Shown: positions 1-11,455, counted from the stretch's first letter. The stretch: DNA of 64,000 nucleotides from Aplectana chamaeleonis (GCA_029168955.1 JAPDOI010000139.1:1386501-1450500); one strand, 5' to 3'. Numbers and translations are program-made. Notes: generated by a model from the sequence alone, not told the origin.

Positions 1-84
1 GAAGAGCGCAGAATGTGGGATATCACTTGACAGCGATCGACAGTTCATGTTTGCGAAATCGTGGCCTGCCGCCAAAGAATTCAT
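1..84 (-). CDS. N-terminal 28 codons of RTE-like EN-RT polyprotein (partial)
   Basis: The minus strand opens with ATG at 84-82 and reads a 28-residue start matching residues 1-28 of the protein start at 36973 (MESLATSHNF... against MNSLAAGHDF...; then a shared CRSLSSDI/GRSLSSDI block). This is the beginning of the apurinic-like endonuclease domain, including the Asn of the first catalytic block. The rest of the frame is outside the window, so intactness cannot be judged. The start is chosen because the full-length copy starts at the same ATG. Confidence 0.65.
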   Translation of the reverse strand, partial: MNSLAAGHDFANMNCRSLSSDIPHSALF

Positions 85-290
85 TAACCCTTAGGGAAAG
101 GACCTAAGGTGTTAATAACTATCATGCCCCGAACTCCAGCTCCTTTATACATGATATGGATGGCAAAATTTTAGCTATATTGCTCTGCACCCTATTTCAC
201 TGGAAGGCTCCCTGTGGATACTCAAACGTCTACTGGGTCTAGTAGAAGCAGGGGCTCCGACGAGCATGTACCAGCAGACTTTTATACAAA
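1..290 (-). mobile_element. RTE-like LINE, 5' end, cut by window edge
   Basis: The stretch matches the 5' end of the full-length RTE-like copy at 33913-37185, including the untranslated leader (shared words such as 'actcaaacgtctactggg' and 'gtagaagcaggggc'). The element lies on the minus strand, so its body continues beyond the left edge of the window. The match fades near 290, where the 5' terminus is expected. Confidence 0.75.
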
Positions 291-929
291 CCCTTAGAAG
301 CCATACTAATTTGCTAGATTTTGGCGATTATTCGAGTTTTTTTTCATAATTGGATTAGCAAATTAAGAGTTTGTCATGAATCGGATTTACATATCTTCTG
401 CAAAGTACCCCATATTTAATTGTGCAGTTGTTTATATTGATTATTTCGCGTTTAAAGTGTCTTTGAAATGTTTTTTTAGCAACGATATCTTTTAAGATGC
501 CTACTGTTTGCATATCCTATGTCTAACCTATGAGAGCCTTTGTTATGGGGCCTTTGTTTCTGAATAAGGTTTGGAAGGCCCATCTCTCACTCTAAGTTGA
601 TGAGCTTTCGACAATGATCCCAACACCTGACCTTGGAAGGCAGAAAAAGAAAGGATTTGAAGGTTTCATCTGCGACTGCTTCTCCAATTTTTCATAATGG
701 CATTTGCCGTCTTTTTTAGACAGCACACAATGGTCGCCCGAATTAGGAGAACTGTTATTCTGACAGCTAAAACAAAAAGTCCTCTGAAATTTTACAATTT
801 TTCGAAAAAATCCTTTTTGGAAAGCGCGGAACTTATTATGATCCAATCAATTCTAGCAAAGAACTCATGAAGAACATGTCATAAGAAGGCGTTAAATATT
901 CAAAAACATCAGAATTTTGTCTTCAAAAA
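291..929. other. No recognisable feature
   Basis: AT-rich unique-looking sequence. An 84-codon open frame on the minus strand (592-846) shows no recognisable motif and no repeat partner that I noticed. Confidence 0.4.
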
Positions 930-1685
930 GGCCTCGGCTCAACTGTATTTAGTGCCGATTTGTGCTTGCCAGATCATACCCGTTGACGGGTGACTGCTGT
1001 TGTGCCTACACAGTTCATGTTTAAAGGCAGTGGTCACGATGAAAAACGTAATCGAAAGAACTACAAAAATCAGCTCAGATGAAAAACAGCTCGAAAACTA
1101 TGAAGGTAGCGCGGTGAAAAACGAGCTAGAATTAGAGTTACTAAGACCCTAAACTTCCAGTTCGTGCACACGTGCACAGAAAGATCACAGTCTCATGCCA
1201 AGCAGTCGAAAATCATCGACACTCAGAGGAAGAAATAAATGCGAATTTACCTAATAAAACAGTTAACAATGAAAGCAAGCACTTTAGTCAATGTTTTTTG
1301 ACTAGATGTGTACATAAATCCGAAGTTTCATTGATTGAAATTCAATTTCAAGCCAACTGATTTTCTTGATACTAGAGATCATCGATGCCGATGATGTGGG
1401 GTGGACTCGTCCACCATCAAAAGACAAGGAAGTTCAGGCTTCAAATTTGGCCTAGAACAGCATTTTTTCGCGATTTTTTCTTATAGGTTCTACTACTCTA
1501 TACCCAGAAAAGGGTTCAGAAAGGGAAAGAAGACAAGCATATTTGAGCGCGACCACTGCCTTTAAATTAGCTGGGGGTGTCGGTAGTTCAATGGTAACAC
1601 TCTCGCCCGGAAAGCGATGCAATGCGTGCTCGATTCCTGCCCGACACTTAAGTTTTGTATTCAACTCAGCAACCCTGTGATGTCA
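930..1685 (+). repeat. tRNA-like (SINE-like) repeat, split by a MITE
   Basis: Two pieces, 930-1021 and 1566-1685, together match the tandem copies at 4105-4365 and 4430-4660. The interruption at 'cacagttcatg' is the MITE at 1025-1561. The distal piece holds a 71-nt tRNA-like body at 1577-1647: a perfect 7-bp acceptor pairing GTGTCGG/CCGACAC, an A-box-like 'tagttcaatgg' and a B-box-like 'gctcgattcc'. The anticodon loop CCGGAAA has C where U33 is expected, and the family is repeated, so it is more likely a tRNA-derived SINE or tRNA relic than a working tRNA gene. Confidence 0.55.
1025..1561. mobile_element. TTAA-flanked MITE, family 1, copy A
   Basis: Terminal inverted repeats 'aggcagtggtcacgatga' and its counterpart ending '...gcgaccactgcct' are flanked on both sides by TTAA (1021-1024 and 1562-1565). 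Near-identical copies in the opposite orientation lie at 26816-27353 and 60603-61150. TTAA duplication is characteristic of piggyBac-type transposition. No transposase is encoded, so the element is non-autonomous. It interrupts the tRNA-like repeat, and intact sister copies at 4.1-4.7 kb show the empty site. Confidence 0.8.
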
Positions 1686-2556
1686 TGTAGAAATATTTAT
1701 TGAGCAAGGCGTTGAATAAAAAATGTTATCTAGGTGAAAAGGCCTAAGGTTTTGGCTCTTTTTTTTCTTCAGGAACCGTCTCAAATCGCCCCATCGTCGC
1801 TCTCTTGCTGCGACAATAGAAGAAAGTGCCCAGTACACTGAAAATTCTCCGAACACTTGAAGTGTTTCATTGTCAGTAATTTTTTATGATGAAAAAAAAA
1901 ACAATGATACCTGACGGAGACCAACGACAGGAGAACCACAAGAGCAATTATCTCGTACAAATTGTTTCGAACCTCCACTCGATGAGGCACCTATATCAGT
2001 TACTTGTTTGAGTTATCGCACAACAGCAGAGTAACAAGCGTAGTGACAGCGTGATTTCTGAGCATATGAGTGCTCAGTCTATCCCGAATAGACCATACTT
2101 TATCCAAAATAAATGCACAAATCAGTTTGTTGAGCAACAGGGTTGAGTCCAAAAGTTAGTTCACAGAATCAGGGTACACTAAAGACCCTCGAGTCTCATT
2201 GTCAGCCGGATGAAATGTGCTATCATCGATTGAAGCTGACGAGTTATTGAGGCAGACAACTCACTTCGCGTACTCACCCCTTCTGTATGACTGTGGTTAA
2301 ACTCCCACGGGGCACACTGACAAATGAAAAGAGAGATGTTTTGCCTACTGGAGGGGCCGCAATGAATCAAGGAATTCGTGCGAAATTGCATGTAGTGGAG
2401 TCCATCAAAAGTTGCACACCTTCATATCATTGGAAAGCGGTCGGTTGGGAATAAATTTGCATAAATCCGTAACAGCACCGGTTAAGCGAAAGTAGTTGTA
2501 CCAAAACGAGTTTAATGCGTATTGATATCCAACCGACCACCTCTCATTGTAATGTA
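1686..2556. other. No recognisable feature
   Basis: Short open frames only (60-80 codons on either strand), none with recognisable motifs. A poly-A run of 9-10 lies near 1890. Confidence 0.4.
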
Positions 2557-3897
2557 CAATACCCACCCTAAGTTTTGGAAAAAAGGCGAAAAAAAACGCG
2601 GAAAATCGCTTTTTTCGTCTCTTGGCCATAACTCGCTTCAAAGTGGAAGCTTTACAAACTTGAAGACATCTCTGGAATCAGCATTGATCGCTCTTTCTTT
2701 TTGATCTATACATGGCTTACTCTCAAACAAGGCATATAGGGTTGACACAATCAATCGAGTGAGATGTGGGACAGTATGAAATGCTGAAATGTGTGACTGT
2801 GTCTCTTCTTGTATCTTTTACCTTGTTTTCAATTGGAGTCTTTTGTTTAACGAATTTTTTATCTTTTAGATTTTTATTCTTTTAAAGTTGAACTCCAATT
2901 CTACTCTGTGTAATATTTATTAGCTATTCATTTAGTTATTTGTTTACTATTTTTGGTGTTGTTTGTAACATTCTTTTTCATTTACTCTGTTTTTGTATGA
3001 GTTTTCACTATAATTCGAATACTTATACAATTCAATTTCATTCATGTTATTCTTGCTTTATTAAAAAAAAGGTTTCGCTAAGAACGTTAAATAATTATTC
3101 AGAAAGCAACCGTTGTAGCTCTAACTTCAGGCAAGGAATTCAAAACAGTAAACACCTCAACAATGGAGGAGATGGACTCGGTCTCATTTCAAGTAAGCTC
3201 CTGTTTCCCATTATCACAGCGCGAAGCGGTGGCTTTTCCCACCTGCCGGTGATAATCGAAATCGACAGCTCACTAGGGATTTAACAGAGCTTAGTTTGAG
3301 TTGAAATTACTTGTATCAATATTCAAAATTTCTGGGGTTATTTTGAGAACTCGAAAATAACATTCGGCATCCCAATTCCAAAAATGTTTTCAAGTTCAAG
3401 AAAAAAGTTGTTTCTTGAAGTGGTTGTAACGCATTTCGCCCTCCCAGAAAGTTGAAATTCTTCAGATTTGATGAGACTTCAACCTGAAGAACATCACCAA
3501 TCAATTCTTGTCGTATTGCTGACTTTGAGACTGTATCTATACCTGGGGAACAGTCAAGAGTTACTTTTATTTTTGCCTAGTCTTAGATGAACTTCGTTCT
3601 GGCGAGGCCCGCCCCCCTTCAGCTTCCCCGTATCTCCACTCCTTCCACTCTATCTCTCTCCCTTACTCTCGACGACCTGACGCACTCCTCGCTCGAAAAC
3701 AGTCCCCCGAAGTGGATTGAATTCGCGCAGCGAGGATGGACTGGCGAGTCGGACCACCCACCAGCCAGCGCGCGGCCGCGGCGCGTCACCGCATTGATTA
3801 ATCTACTCAACGAAAGGTCTGACTCAACCAACTGGCGGCTCGTCGTCAAATATAAGTCATTAAGTACAAGGAATAGGGTCGGAATATGGATTTTTTT
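2557..3897 (+). repeat. Left arm of fold-back element
   Basis: Uninterrupted arm of about 1.34 kb. It carries the empty LINE target 'cacatttcagcattt' on the complementary strand near 2780-2795, which fixes the LINE insertion point in the other arm. Homology to the right arm is lost near 'ggaatatggattttt'. Confidence 0.75.
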
Positions 3898-4104
3898 GGC
3901 GTTCCGATTTAGAAAAAAACTACATTTGATCAACAAATTTCAAAATTGCAGAGCAGCCCTGCAGGCTCGGCGTCTTTTATTCACATTGCGGACGAACGAG
4001 CTGACAAGAGACTGATACCAGCACAAACCGAAGTTGCGAAATTTTGTCTTTTTGTACTGTGGTGGGGGGACTAAAAAGAACTAATTTGAATTTCGCTAAG
4101 TTCT

Positions 4105-4365
4105 TAGTGCCAATGGCCAGATCAAGAATTAATTTTTAGGGGATCGAGAAAAGAAAGTATTTTCAGATTAAATGTTGTGATTGCTGTTGATCGGGTGATT
4201 GCTTTTGTGCCTACACGGTTCATGTGTGAATAGCTGAGGGATGCAGAGCGGGGTGTCGGTAGTGTAATGGTAACACTCTCGTCCGGAGAGCGATGCAATG
4301 CGGGTTCAATTCCTGACTGACACCTAAGTTTTGTATTCAACTCAGCTACCTTGTGACATCTTGTG
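4105..4365 (+). repeat. tRNA-like (SINE-like) repeat, tandem copy 1
   Basis: A tRNA-like body at 4253-4323 pairs GTGTCGG with CTGACAC (one G-U) and has a D-arm-like 'agtgtaatggtaacact' and a T-arm around 'gggttcaattcc'. It is preceded by the family leader 'gcctacacggttcatgtg' and followed by 'taagttttgtattcaact'. It lies in the spacer of the fold-back element. The leader contains about 60 extra bases compared with the next copy. Confidence 0.55.
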
Positions 4366-4429
4366 ATTATATATCATGCCAAAAATAAGGCATCAAAACC
4401 TTCTAAAAACATCAAAACAACATCTTTCA

Positions 4430-4660
4430 AGGCCTCAGCTTAACTGGATTCAATGCCGATATGTGCTTACCAGATCATACCCATTAACGGGTGATTGCTG
4501 TTGTGTCTACACAGTTCATGTGTGAATAGCTGAGGGATGCAGAGCGGGGTGTCGGTAGTGTAAGGGTAACACACTCGCCCGGTAAGCGATGCAATGCGGG
4601 TTCGATTCCCGCCTGACATCTAAGTTTTGTGTTCAACTGAGCTACCTTGTGACATTTTGG
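4430..4660 (+). repeat. tRNA-like (SINE-like) repeat, tandem copy 2
   Basis: The best-preserved copy. Its body at 4549-4619 pairs GTGTCGG/CTGACAT (two G-U) and has a perfect T-arm (gcggg/cccgc around ttcgatt), giving a clean B-box 'ggttcgattcc'. The 7-nt anticodon loop CCGGTAA lacks U33. Spacing to the previous copy is about 296 bases, so the two form a direct tandem. Confidence 0.55.
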
Positions 4661-4863
4661 ATTAAATTTTGTACGAGGTGGGGCAAGATATTTGGGGCGC
4701 CGAACGCAAATATGAAATCTATTTCAAGTTTGGTAGAGGCTCGCTCATTGCGGCGGGCCGTGCGGCGTTCGTGACACCACCGGTTAGAAGAGTTTCGATC
4801 GTGTGTTTAACGTCGTAGCCCCATCCATTCACTAGACTTCATTCTAAGGAGAGACCATATGTA

Positions 4864-5133
4864 CTGTGCTTCTCTGGGCCGAATTCCGGTTCGCAATTGC
4901 GTCTCGACACGCTTTGCGCTTTCGAGTCGGAAGAGTTTTCAGCGCTGCAGCCGCCGATCCGTTGACTCTAGGTGGGGTTTGGAAACCGGAAACTGAACGA
5001 AATTGGAGAAAACTGTATAAAAGGCCATATCGAGTAGGCTTTGGCGCTGGAAACTCGACTGACTCCAGCGCGTGCGGCCGAAAAGCGTGTAGAGACGCAA
5101 TTGCGGACCGGAGTGCGGCCCAGAGAAGCACAG
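4864..5133. mobile_element. TA-flanked MITE, 'CTGTGCTTCTC' family, copy 1
   Basis: About 270 bp with roughly 55-bp terminal inverted repeats beginning 'ctgtgcttctctgggcc' and containing 'gcgtctcgacacgc'. It is flanked by TA on the left, with TA mutated to CA on the right. Sister copies lie at 9028-9306 and 27914-29470. It sits inside the spacer of the large fold-back. The overlapping open frames on both strands here reflect the inverted repeat, not a gene. Confidence 0.75.
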
Positions 5134-6586
5134 CACTTTCTGTTCTGATTGTAAGCTCTGCAAAAACATGCACACGGCAGAGACCCCTACTAGAATCAAT
5201 AACATCATGGGCAGACCAAATCTCCCTGAAAAAGAGCCCAGTTTGAAATGCCGAAATCTCAATTTGTCGCAATCTCAATTTGTCGCCAGTTTGGATTTGC
5301 TGGGATTCACTCACCGATGGCACGTAAATTTCAATATGGTACTATTAAGGGTCTTTTAGCGCAACAGCACAGATAACGCAAAGAGTTTTCCTCACATTCC
5401 GATAAATCTGTATTTTTTAAATTACAAAAAATCGGAGAAAACCGAAAAATCCATATTCCGACTCTATTCCTTGTACTTAATGATTTATATTTGACGACGA
5501 GCCGCCAGTTGGTTGAGTCAGACCTTTCGTTGAGTAGATTAATCAATGCGGTGACGCGCCGCGCGCTGGCTGCTGGGTGGTCTGACTCGCCAGTCCATCC
5601 TCGCTGAGCGAACTCAATCCACTTCGGGGGACTGTTTTCGAGCGAGGAGAGCGTCAGGTCGTCGAGAGAAAGGGAGAGAGATAGAGTGGAAGGAGTGGAA
5701 ATACGGGGAAGCTGAAGGGGGGCCATCGCCAGAACAAAGTTCATCTAAGACTAGGCAAAAAAAAGTAAATCTTGACTGTTTCCCAGGTATATTTGAGAGA
5801 TACAGTCTCAAAGTCAGCAATACGACAAGAATTGATTGGTGATGTTCTTCAGGTTGAAGTCCCATCAAATCTGAAGAATTTCAACTTTTTGGGAGGGCGA
5901 AATGTGTTACAACCACTTCAAGAAACAACTTTTTTCTTGAACTTGAAAACATTTTCGGAATTGGGATGCCGAATGTTATTTTCGAGTTCTGAAAATAACC
6001 CCAGAATTGTTGAATATTGATACAAGTAATTTCAACTCAGACCAAGCTCTGTTAAATCCCTAGTGAGCTGTCGATTTCGATTATCACCGGCAGGTGGGTC
6101 TCGGTGAAATATAATTAGTGATAAGAAGCTTCCGACGAAAAAGCCACCGCTTCGTGCTGTGATAATGGGAAACAGGAGCTTACTTGAAATGAAACAGAGT
6201 CCATCTCCTCCGTTGTTGAGTTGTTTACTGTTTGGAATTCTTTGCCTGAGGTTAGAGCTACAACGGTTGCTTTCTGAATAATTATTTAACGTTCTTAGCG
6301 AAACATTTTTTTAATAAAGCAAGAATAAAATGAATGAAATTGAATTGTACAAGTATTCAAATTATAGTGAAAACTCATACAAAAATAGAGTAAATGAAAA
6401 AGAATGTTATAAACAATACCAAAAATAGTAAACAAATAACTAAATGATTAGCTAATAAATAACACACAGAGTAGATAGTAGTTAAACTTCAAAAAATAAA
6501 AATCTAAAAGATTAAAAATTGGTTGAATAAAAGACCCCAAATGAAAACAAATTAAAAGATACAAGAAGAGACACAGTCACACATTT

Positions 6587-7911
6587 ACTAATTTGTTGGA
6601 ATGCTTGGAAGATTGGACTAGCCTGCTTGACAAGAAGAAATGTTGTGACGTAGTCTTCTTTGACTTTTCAAAGGCTTTTGATAGGGTCAGTCATAAAAAA
6701 CTGATCCATAAAATTAATCTGCTTAGTCTACATCCACTTTTGCAGAAATGGTTGTGTGAATATCTGACTGGTAGGACCTTCCAAGTAAAGGTGAAAGACG
6801 CGATGTCATCAGTTAAGAACGTACTGAGTGGGATTCCGCAAGGACGTGTTCTATCCCCCGTTCTATTCACAATTTATACCACCGATATTCCCCTTCGGCT
6901 CCAAAACTCTAAAATAAAATGTAACCAGTTCGCGGATGATCTCAAAATATACTGTGAATTCATGGAGGATGACCCGTTTTGTCTTCAGAGAGCTATCGTC
7001 AGCATTTAGGAATGGTCAAAAACTTGGCAGTTGCCATTAGCTCCAGAGAAAACAAAATTTCTTAGAATTGGGAATTCTATATCTATTCCAAACTATCAAC
7101 TGCATGGTTCAATTATACCAATGGCGGACAAAATAGTTGATCTAGGTTTCCATAATGATAGTAAGCTAGATTTTTTCAGAACACTATAGAGTGATTAGCA
7201 GAAGGGCCTTAAACAAGACTTATCAAATTTTCAAGGGGTTATCCACAAAAAACAGATCCGTTTTATTGCAAGCCTATAAAACGTTTGTCAGGCCCATTGT
7301 AGAAAGTGGTACATCAGTATTTAATCCTCATAAGAAAAAAGATGAGGAGTTAGTTGAGCGAGTTCAAAATAATTATACGAGAAAACTTGTAATTAGATAC
7401 AACGGCTTCCTGCACTCTCGGGTACCGAATGCGGCAGTGAGGAATAAATTTTTTGGGCTCCATTCCTTGTCATCTAGAAGAAAATTTGCTGATGCTTGTT
7501 GGGTGTTCAAAATACTATCTGGTCAGCTCTCCATACGCGCGTCAAAAATCTATAAACTCATTCCTTCGAAAACTAGAGGTACTTTCCTCAAAATTTGGTA
7601 TTCTACACCAAAATTAGGCATTAGGGCGCACTCATTTACAGCTCGCGCTGGATCGACTTATTTAGCTCTGAAGAGTGACATCTCTCCATCCCTCAAAGGT
7701 TTTTGCTCCTTTAAACGAATAGCAAAAAAGATTCTTTTGAAGTTTTGAGTTTTCCATCACTCTACGTTTGACTGTTCTCACATTGCAGATGACTCTGGTT
7801 CTACAAGAATTGTTAGAAAAAAAATTAACTGATTTTGGTGTTTTATTGTTGACTTTTGATGTCTTTATCATGGCTGTCTCAAATAGTCGTAAATAAATCA
7901 ATCAATCAATT
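6587..7911 (+). mobile_element. 5'-truncated CR1/Jockey-like LINE
   Basis: Insertion of about 1.32 kb defined by comparison with the uninterrupted left arm: the arm sequence 'cacattt|cagcattt' is split here. The 3' end is a short tail of ATCA repeats ('aaataaatcaatcaatcaa'), typical of non-LTR retrotransposons with microsatellite tails. A 4-base 'attt' at 6583-6586 and 7909-7912 is the likely target duplication. The 5' end lies inside the reverse transcriptase domain, as expected for abortive reverse transcription. Confidence 0.8.
6593..7748 (+). pseudogene. LINE reverse transcriptase, C-terminal half, broken
   Basis: Remains of a non-LTR retrotransposon reverse transcriptase. The first segment (6593-7009) has the block with catalytic Asp 'FFDFSKAFD', the 'GIPQG' turn and the 'FADD' active-site motif near residue 113. 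A TAG at 7007-7009 interrupts it, but the same frame continues (EWSKTWQLPLAPEKTKFLRI) to about 7180. A frameshift then leads into 7191-7748, which reads the thumb and C-terminal tail (ISRRALNKTYQIFKGL... to KKILLKF stop). At least one nonsense and one frameshift mutation make it non-functional. The motif set fits CR1/Jockey-group LINEs, and the element is unrelated to the RTE-like copies elsewhere in the window. Confidence 0.8.
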
Positions 7912-8144
7912 TCAGCATTTCATACTGTCCCACATCTCACTCGATTGATTGTGTCAACCCTATATGCCTTGTTTGAGAGTAAGCCATGTATAGATCAAAA
8001 ACAAAGAGTGATCAATGCTGATTCCAAAGATGTCTTCAAGTTTGGAAAACTTCCACTTTGAAGCGAGTTATGACCAAAAGACGAAAAAAGCGATTTTCCG
8101 CGTTTTTTTCGCCTTTTTTTCCAAAACTTAGGGTGGGTATTGTA

Positions 8145-9025
8145 GATGTGCAGCTTTTAGGGAACTACATGATATGGTTTGTATTACATCTCAAAAAGCC
8201 GCGACACATCTACTATCACACTAGGTATCTTGGAAGCGGAGCGGTTGTTTTTCCGTTTCTACCATTGTGCTTTCTCAAAAACAGGCGCTCGACCTTTATG
8301 ATAAAGCTATCACATAGCAGCATCGCGGCTTCGCCCCATCCAGAGATTGACGATGCTTTCTCTTTTCGCATTCAGTAAAATGCATTTTTGTCCTTTCAGA
8401 ATAAATGTCATGTGAAGAAATGCAGCAACAACTAGCGATTAATCGGTGCTACAGGTTTAGGCCGAATCCTTCTTTGATGAAAATAGGTTGAAACTAGATC
8501 ACCATTGGCTTTTAAAACGCTCTCCTCAGCGAGTATTCGAGTTCGCTGAAGAGGGTGTAGTCTGAAGGATAAATTTTCCGGTACGTCAAAGTGTAAGACG
8601 GATTACGTCTCCAGGCTCTGCATCTTATTTTGAGCCTACATCACAGTGTGGTTCGACCATTATCCTTGCTTTTGCGGTCCCTGTTTTTCCTCTTCCACTG
8701 AGAATTGCGTTAGACAACTGTTTATGCCCATTGAATGACTGAAACTTCAGAATCAAAAAGGTGCGTGCACGAGAATGTGCTCAAGATTTTCTCTAGGATC
8801 GACCGTCCCCCGAGGATATTCGTTCCCTAAAGAAAATATCGTTTCCTCCTCAAAAATGAGAGAAAATCTATTTGGACCCGAACGGTAATACGACGGCGCG
8901 ATCATCACAGCAAGGCGTGAAATCGCCTTTCTTGCCGTCATAGATTACGGTATAATGGAGCGAAATTCGAACGTACTGGGCTTACACGACAACTATCTTG
9001 AGACGCCGCGTTCCCTGCCTATATG
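8145..9025. other. No recognisable feature
   Basis: Unique-looking sequence between the TA flank of the fold-back and the next MITE. No motif was recognised in the short open frames. Confidence 0.4.
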
Positions 9026-9027
9026 TA

Positions 9028-9306
9028 CTGTACTTCTCTGGCCCAAATTTCGGTTCGCCAATGTGTCTCGACACGCTTTGCGGCCGCGCGCTTTCGAGTC
9101 GGAAGAGTTTCCAGCGCCACAGCCGCCGATGTGTTGACTCTAGGTGGGTTTTAGAAACTGGAAACTAAAGAAAATTGGAGAAAACTGTATAAACAAGCCA
9201 TTTCGAGTCGGCTTTGGCGCTGGAAACTCGACTGACTCGAGCGCGTGCGGCCGCAAAGCGTGTCGAGACGCAATTGCGGACCGGAGTTTGGCACAAAGGA
9301 GCACAG
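9028..9306. mobile_element. TA-flanked MITE, 'CTGTGCTTCTC' family, copy 2
   Basis: 279 bp, flanked by TA at 9026-9027 and 9307-9308. It is uninterrupted and aligns along its whole length with 4864-5133, and in reverse with the two halves of 27914-29470. It therefore serves as the empty-site reference for the insertion in that copy. Confidence 0.75.
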
Positions 9307-9308
9307 TA

Positions 9309-11029
9309 TGTTCTGCAAAGTGTATAGCCTAGACCTATTGGAAGACGGAGTTGTTAATAGGAGTGTTCTTAAGCAGAAAGAAGGAGAGTCACTCTTTTAG
9401 CTGACCAGGGTAAAGGCACTGTGCGTGTTGAAATCATTCTAACGCCTTTTCTGAACAGTATCACACAACAAAGTGTTTTGGGAGAAATTGGTCTCCGTAA
9501 TCTGCTCGCACAACACTCAAACCAGTAGGGATATCGCAAAATAGATTCTGCAAAACACTCACTTTAGTGGTGCCATTAATTGGTCGTTGTGTTGTAGCGT
9601 GGTTACGTTGATATTCCTTTTCAGAGAGGACGCTGCAATGTTCTAGGTTCTGAACTGTGCGAAAGTAAGGGCATCCCTAAAATTTTTGCTTTTAAACAGA
9701 CCACATTCACCAATTCAACAGCTTAGCGTGCAAACCTCACCACAGAGGGACAGTAGTACGAGTCTTGAGAGAAGACCATATTTGAAACGTTGAAATCTGG
9801 GCCAGCCATAAGACGATTCCATAGCCATTTCGCGGCATATGTGTGCCCCTTCCTAGAATGAGCATCAGTAACATTGGTTCAACGCCATCTAAACCATCTT
9901 AGAATGTTTTCTTGTATTGGATGAATTTATAAATATCAGCGCAATGATTTGCGAACTGGAGACCTTCATAAAGGGGTTTTGAAAATGGCACAAAGCGACA
10001 GTTGTGACTGTAGGGAGAGTTCATTGCACGAGAAATCAGTCACTGACTGTATTAGATTGAGCTAGAGGTTCGTTTAGCCTCACAGTAGCACTGGCGTGCT
10101 TTGGCGGTATGGCTTTATCGTGCAGCACTCGAGGTTACATATGCGTGCCACAAGCAGGAACTAAGACATTGCCATTGCTGAGCGAACTGGTGCGAAAATG
10201 TTTTTTTTCAACATTTCATAGTTGGCAGTACCCACCAGTCAGGTAATCTAAGTATGGACGCGTCCTCAAATTACAATGTCGTTTCATAATATGAGGCCGT
10301 AACCTTCAGTTCAACTCAGTCTAACACCTCCGAATAACAGCGCTATGTACTATGCTTCACGAGGAATCACCGCAACATTCGCCGGCTGCCGGCTGAGAGC
10401 TCGTGCATTCCAGTTTGTATTAGGGAAGAATGACTGAAAGGGTGGTGAGCAGTGTATCCCAGTTGGTCGCACGCAACCACTTGTCCACAATTAGTAAGCC
10501 ACATTGACGCTCCCTAAACTCGTTGGGGGAGTTCTCAAGAACCAGATCGAAAGTTTTCACTGCATTAAAGGGCCAACCAGGTAGTCTTGGATGACTTTGG
10601 AAGACTGTCTACTTGCTACTCTTATCACAATTGGTCCGCCGGGAATCAACTGGACAGGCCTAGTTCAACTTATCTGTTGCCAATCAATACTTATCTGTTG
10701 ACAGTGGCCTGTTAAGCTTCTCTCACTGGTACCAGCGAAGAAAGGGAGACTAATTAGGATCAAAGAAAAAATTAAAACGAATGCCTGATTGATCTATGAA
10801 TCAGGATGATATTGCTGTTTCGAACAGACGAAGCAAATATCCTCTGCTTACCCTCTAAGCAAGACGGTTGAGGGCGGCTTCAGGGGGGGGGGGTATTGAC
10901 GTTTCGGGAGGAGGGGGGCGGCAAGGTAGGGTGATAAGGACTTGATAAGTAATTAGAGTGAGATCGGAGGGCGAAAAGAGGATATTTCCTCTGCCCGCCA
11001 TCTAATCTCACCTTGGGCCGCTCTCAATT
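9309..11029. other. No recognisable feature; one G run
   Basis: No frame longer than about 60 codons, no tRNA-like structure and no repeat partner noticed. A G-rich patch at 10880-10930 includes a run of ten or more G. Confidence 0.4.
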
Positions 11030-11455
11030 ACGCTTTGCTTACAAGGGATCGACAACTGCTCGCAAACGCCGTTTCCAACAGTTTTAAAATGTATCTCTGA
11101 CATTCGCTTGGGAGTTGCCTCGATGATAAGTAAGAGTCGCCTGGTGACATCGAGGCAACTTCCGCCAAATCGGCTCCGGCGTAGCCTCATTACGGTGAAA
11201 TTTTAGTCCCAGCTGGGAAAAAAGTGAAGCGACTCCAGTGACTGCCCGATGAGATGCCGTCTCGCCTCACTCTAGCCTCACTCTCGCCTCACATTCTTCT
11301 CACACTACGAACTCTTTGGTGAAATCGCCGCCTCACATTCTTCTCACACCACGAAATTTGCAGTAAAACTGTCGCCTCATATTCTTCCAACACTGCGAAA
11401 TTTCTCGTGAAATCGTGGATTTTCTTATATCATATGCACATATCACTTCACATGC
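11030..11455. repeat. Dispersed repeat with 'CATTCGCTTGGGAGTTGCC' end
   Basis: Matches 27410-27790 in inverted orientation. It contains repeated 'cctcacattcttctcac' blocks about 60 bases apart. The word 'cattcgcttgggagttgcc' at 11100 also marks the inner borders of the repeats ending at 18867 and starting at 25500, so it is a shared terminal or subterminal motif. Confidence 0.5.

Larger units (their letters stand above)
2557..8142. mobile_element. Giant TA-flanked fold-back element (5.6 kb with nested LINE)
   Basis: The ends are inverted copies ('caatacccaccctaag' at 2557 and its complement ending at 8142), flanked by TA at 2555-2556 and 8143-8144. The inverted arms run about 2557-3897 and 5447-8142; the right arm is longer only because of the LINE at 6587-7911. 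The end sequence and the inner block 'aactcgcttcaaa' are shared with the 479-bp fold-back at 40959-41437, so both belong to one family. TA duplication suggests mobilisation by a Tc1/mariner-like transposase (inference). No transposase frame is visible. The paired ~140-codon frames at 3587-4015 (+) and 5331-5744 (-) are the same arm sequence read from each side. Confidence 0.75.
5447..8142 (-). repeat. Right arm of fold-back element, interrupted by a LINE
   Basis: Complement of the left arm, with the LINE at 6587-7911 inserted. 5447-6586 matches about 2790-3897, and 7913-8142 matches about 2557-2786. Confidence 0.75.

Noticed and set aside
3587..4015. 142-codon frame mirrored at 5331-5744, as if a duplicated gene
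   Set aside because: The two are opposite arms of one fold-back element. The match follows the arms and not a coding boundary, and the frames diverge where the arms end.
4844..5323. 159-codon minus-strand frame and its overlapping plus-strand frame
   Set aside because: Both span the inverted-repeat MITE at 4864-5133; the termini are identical on the two strands.
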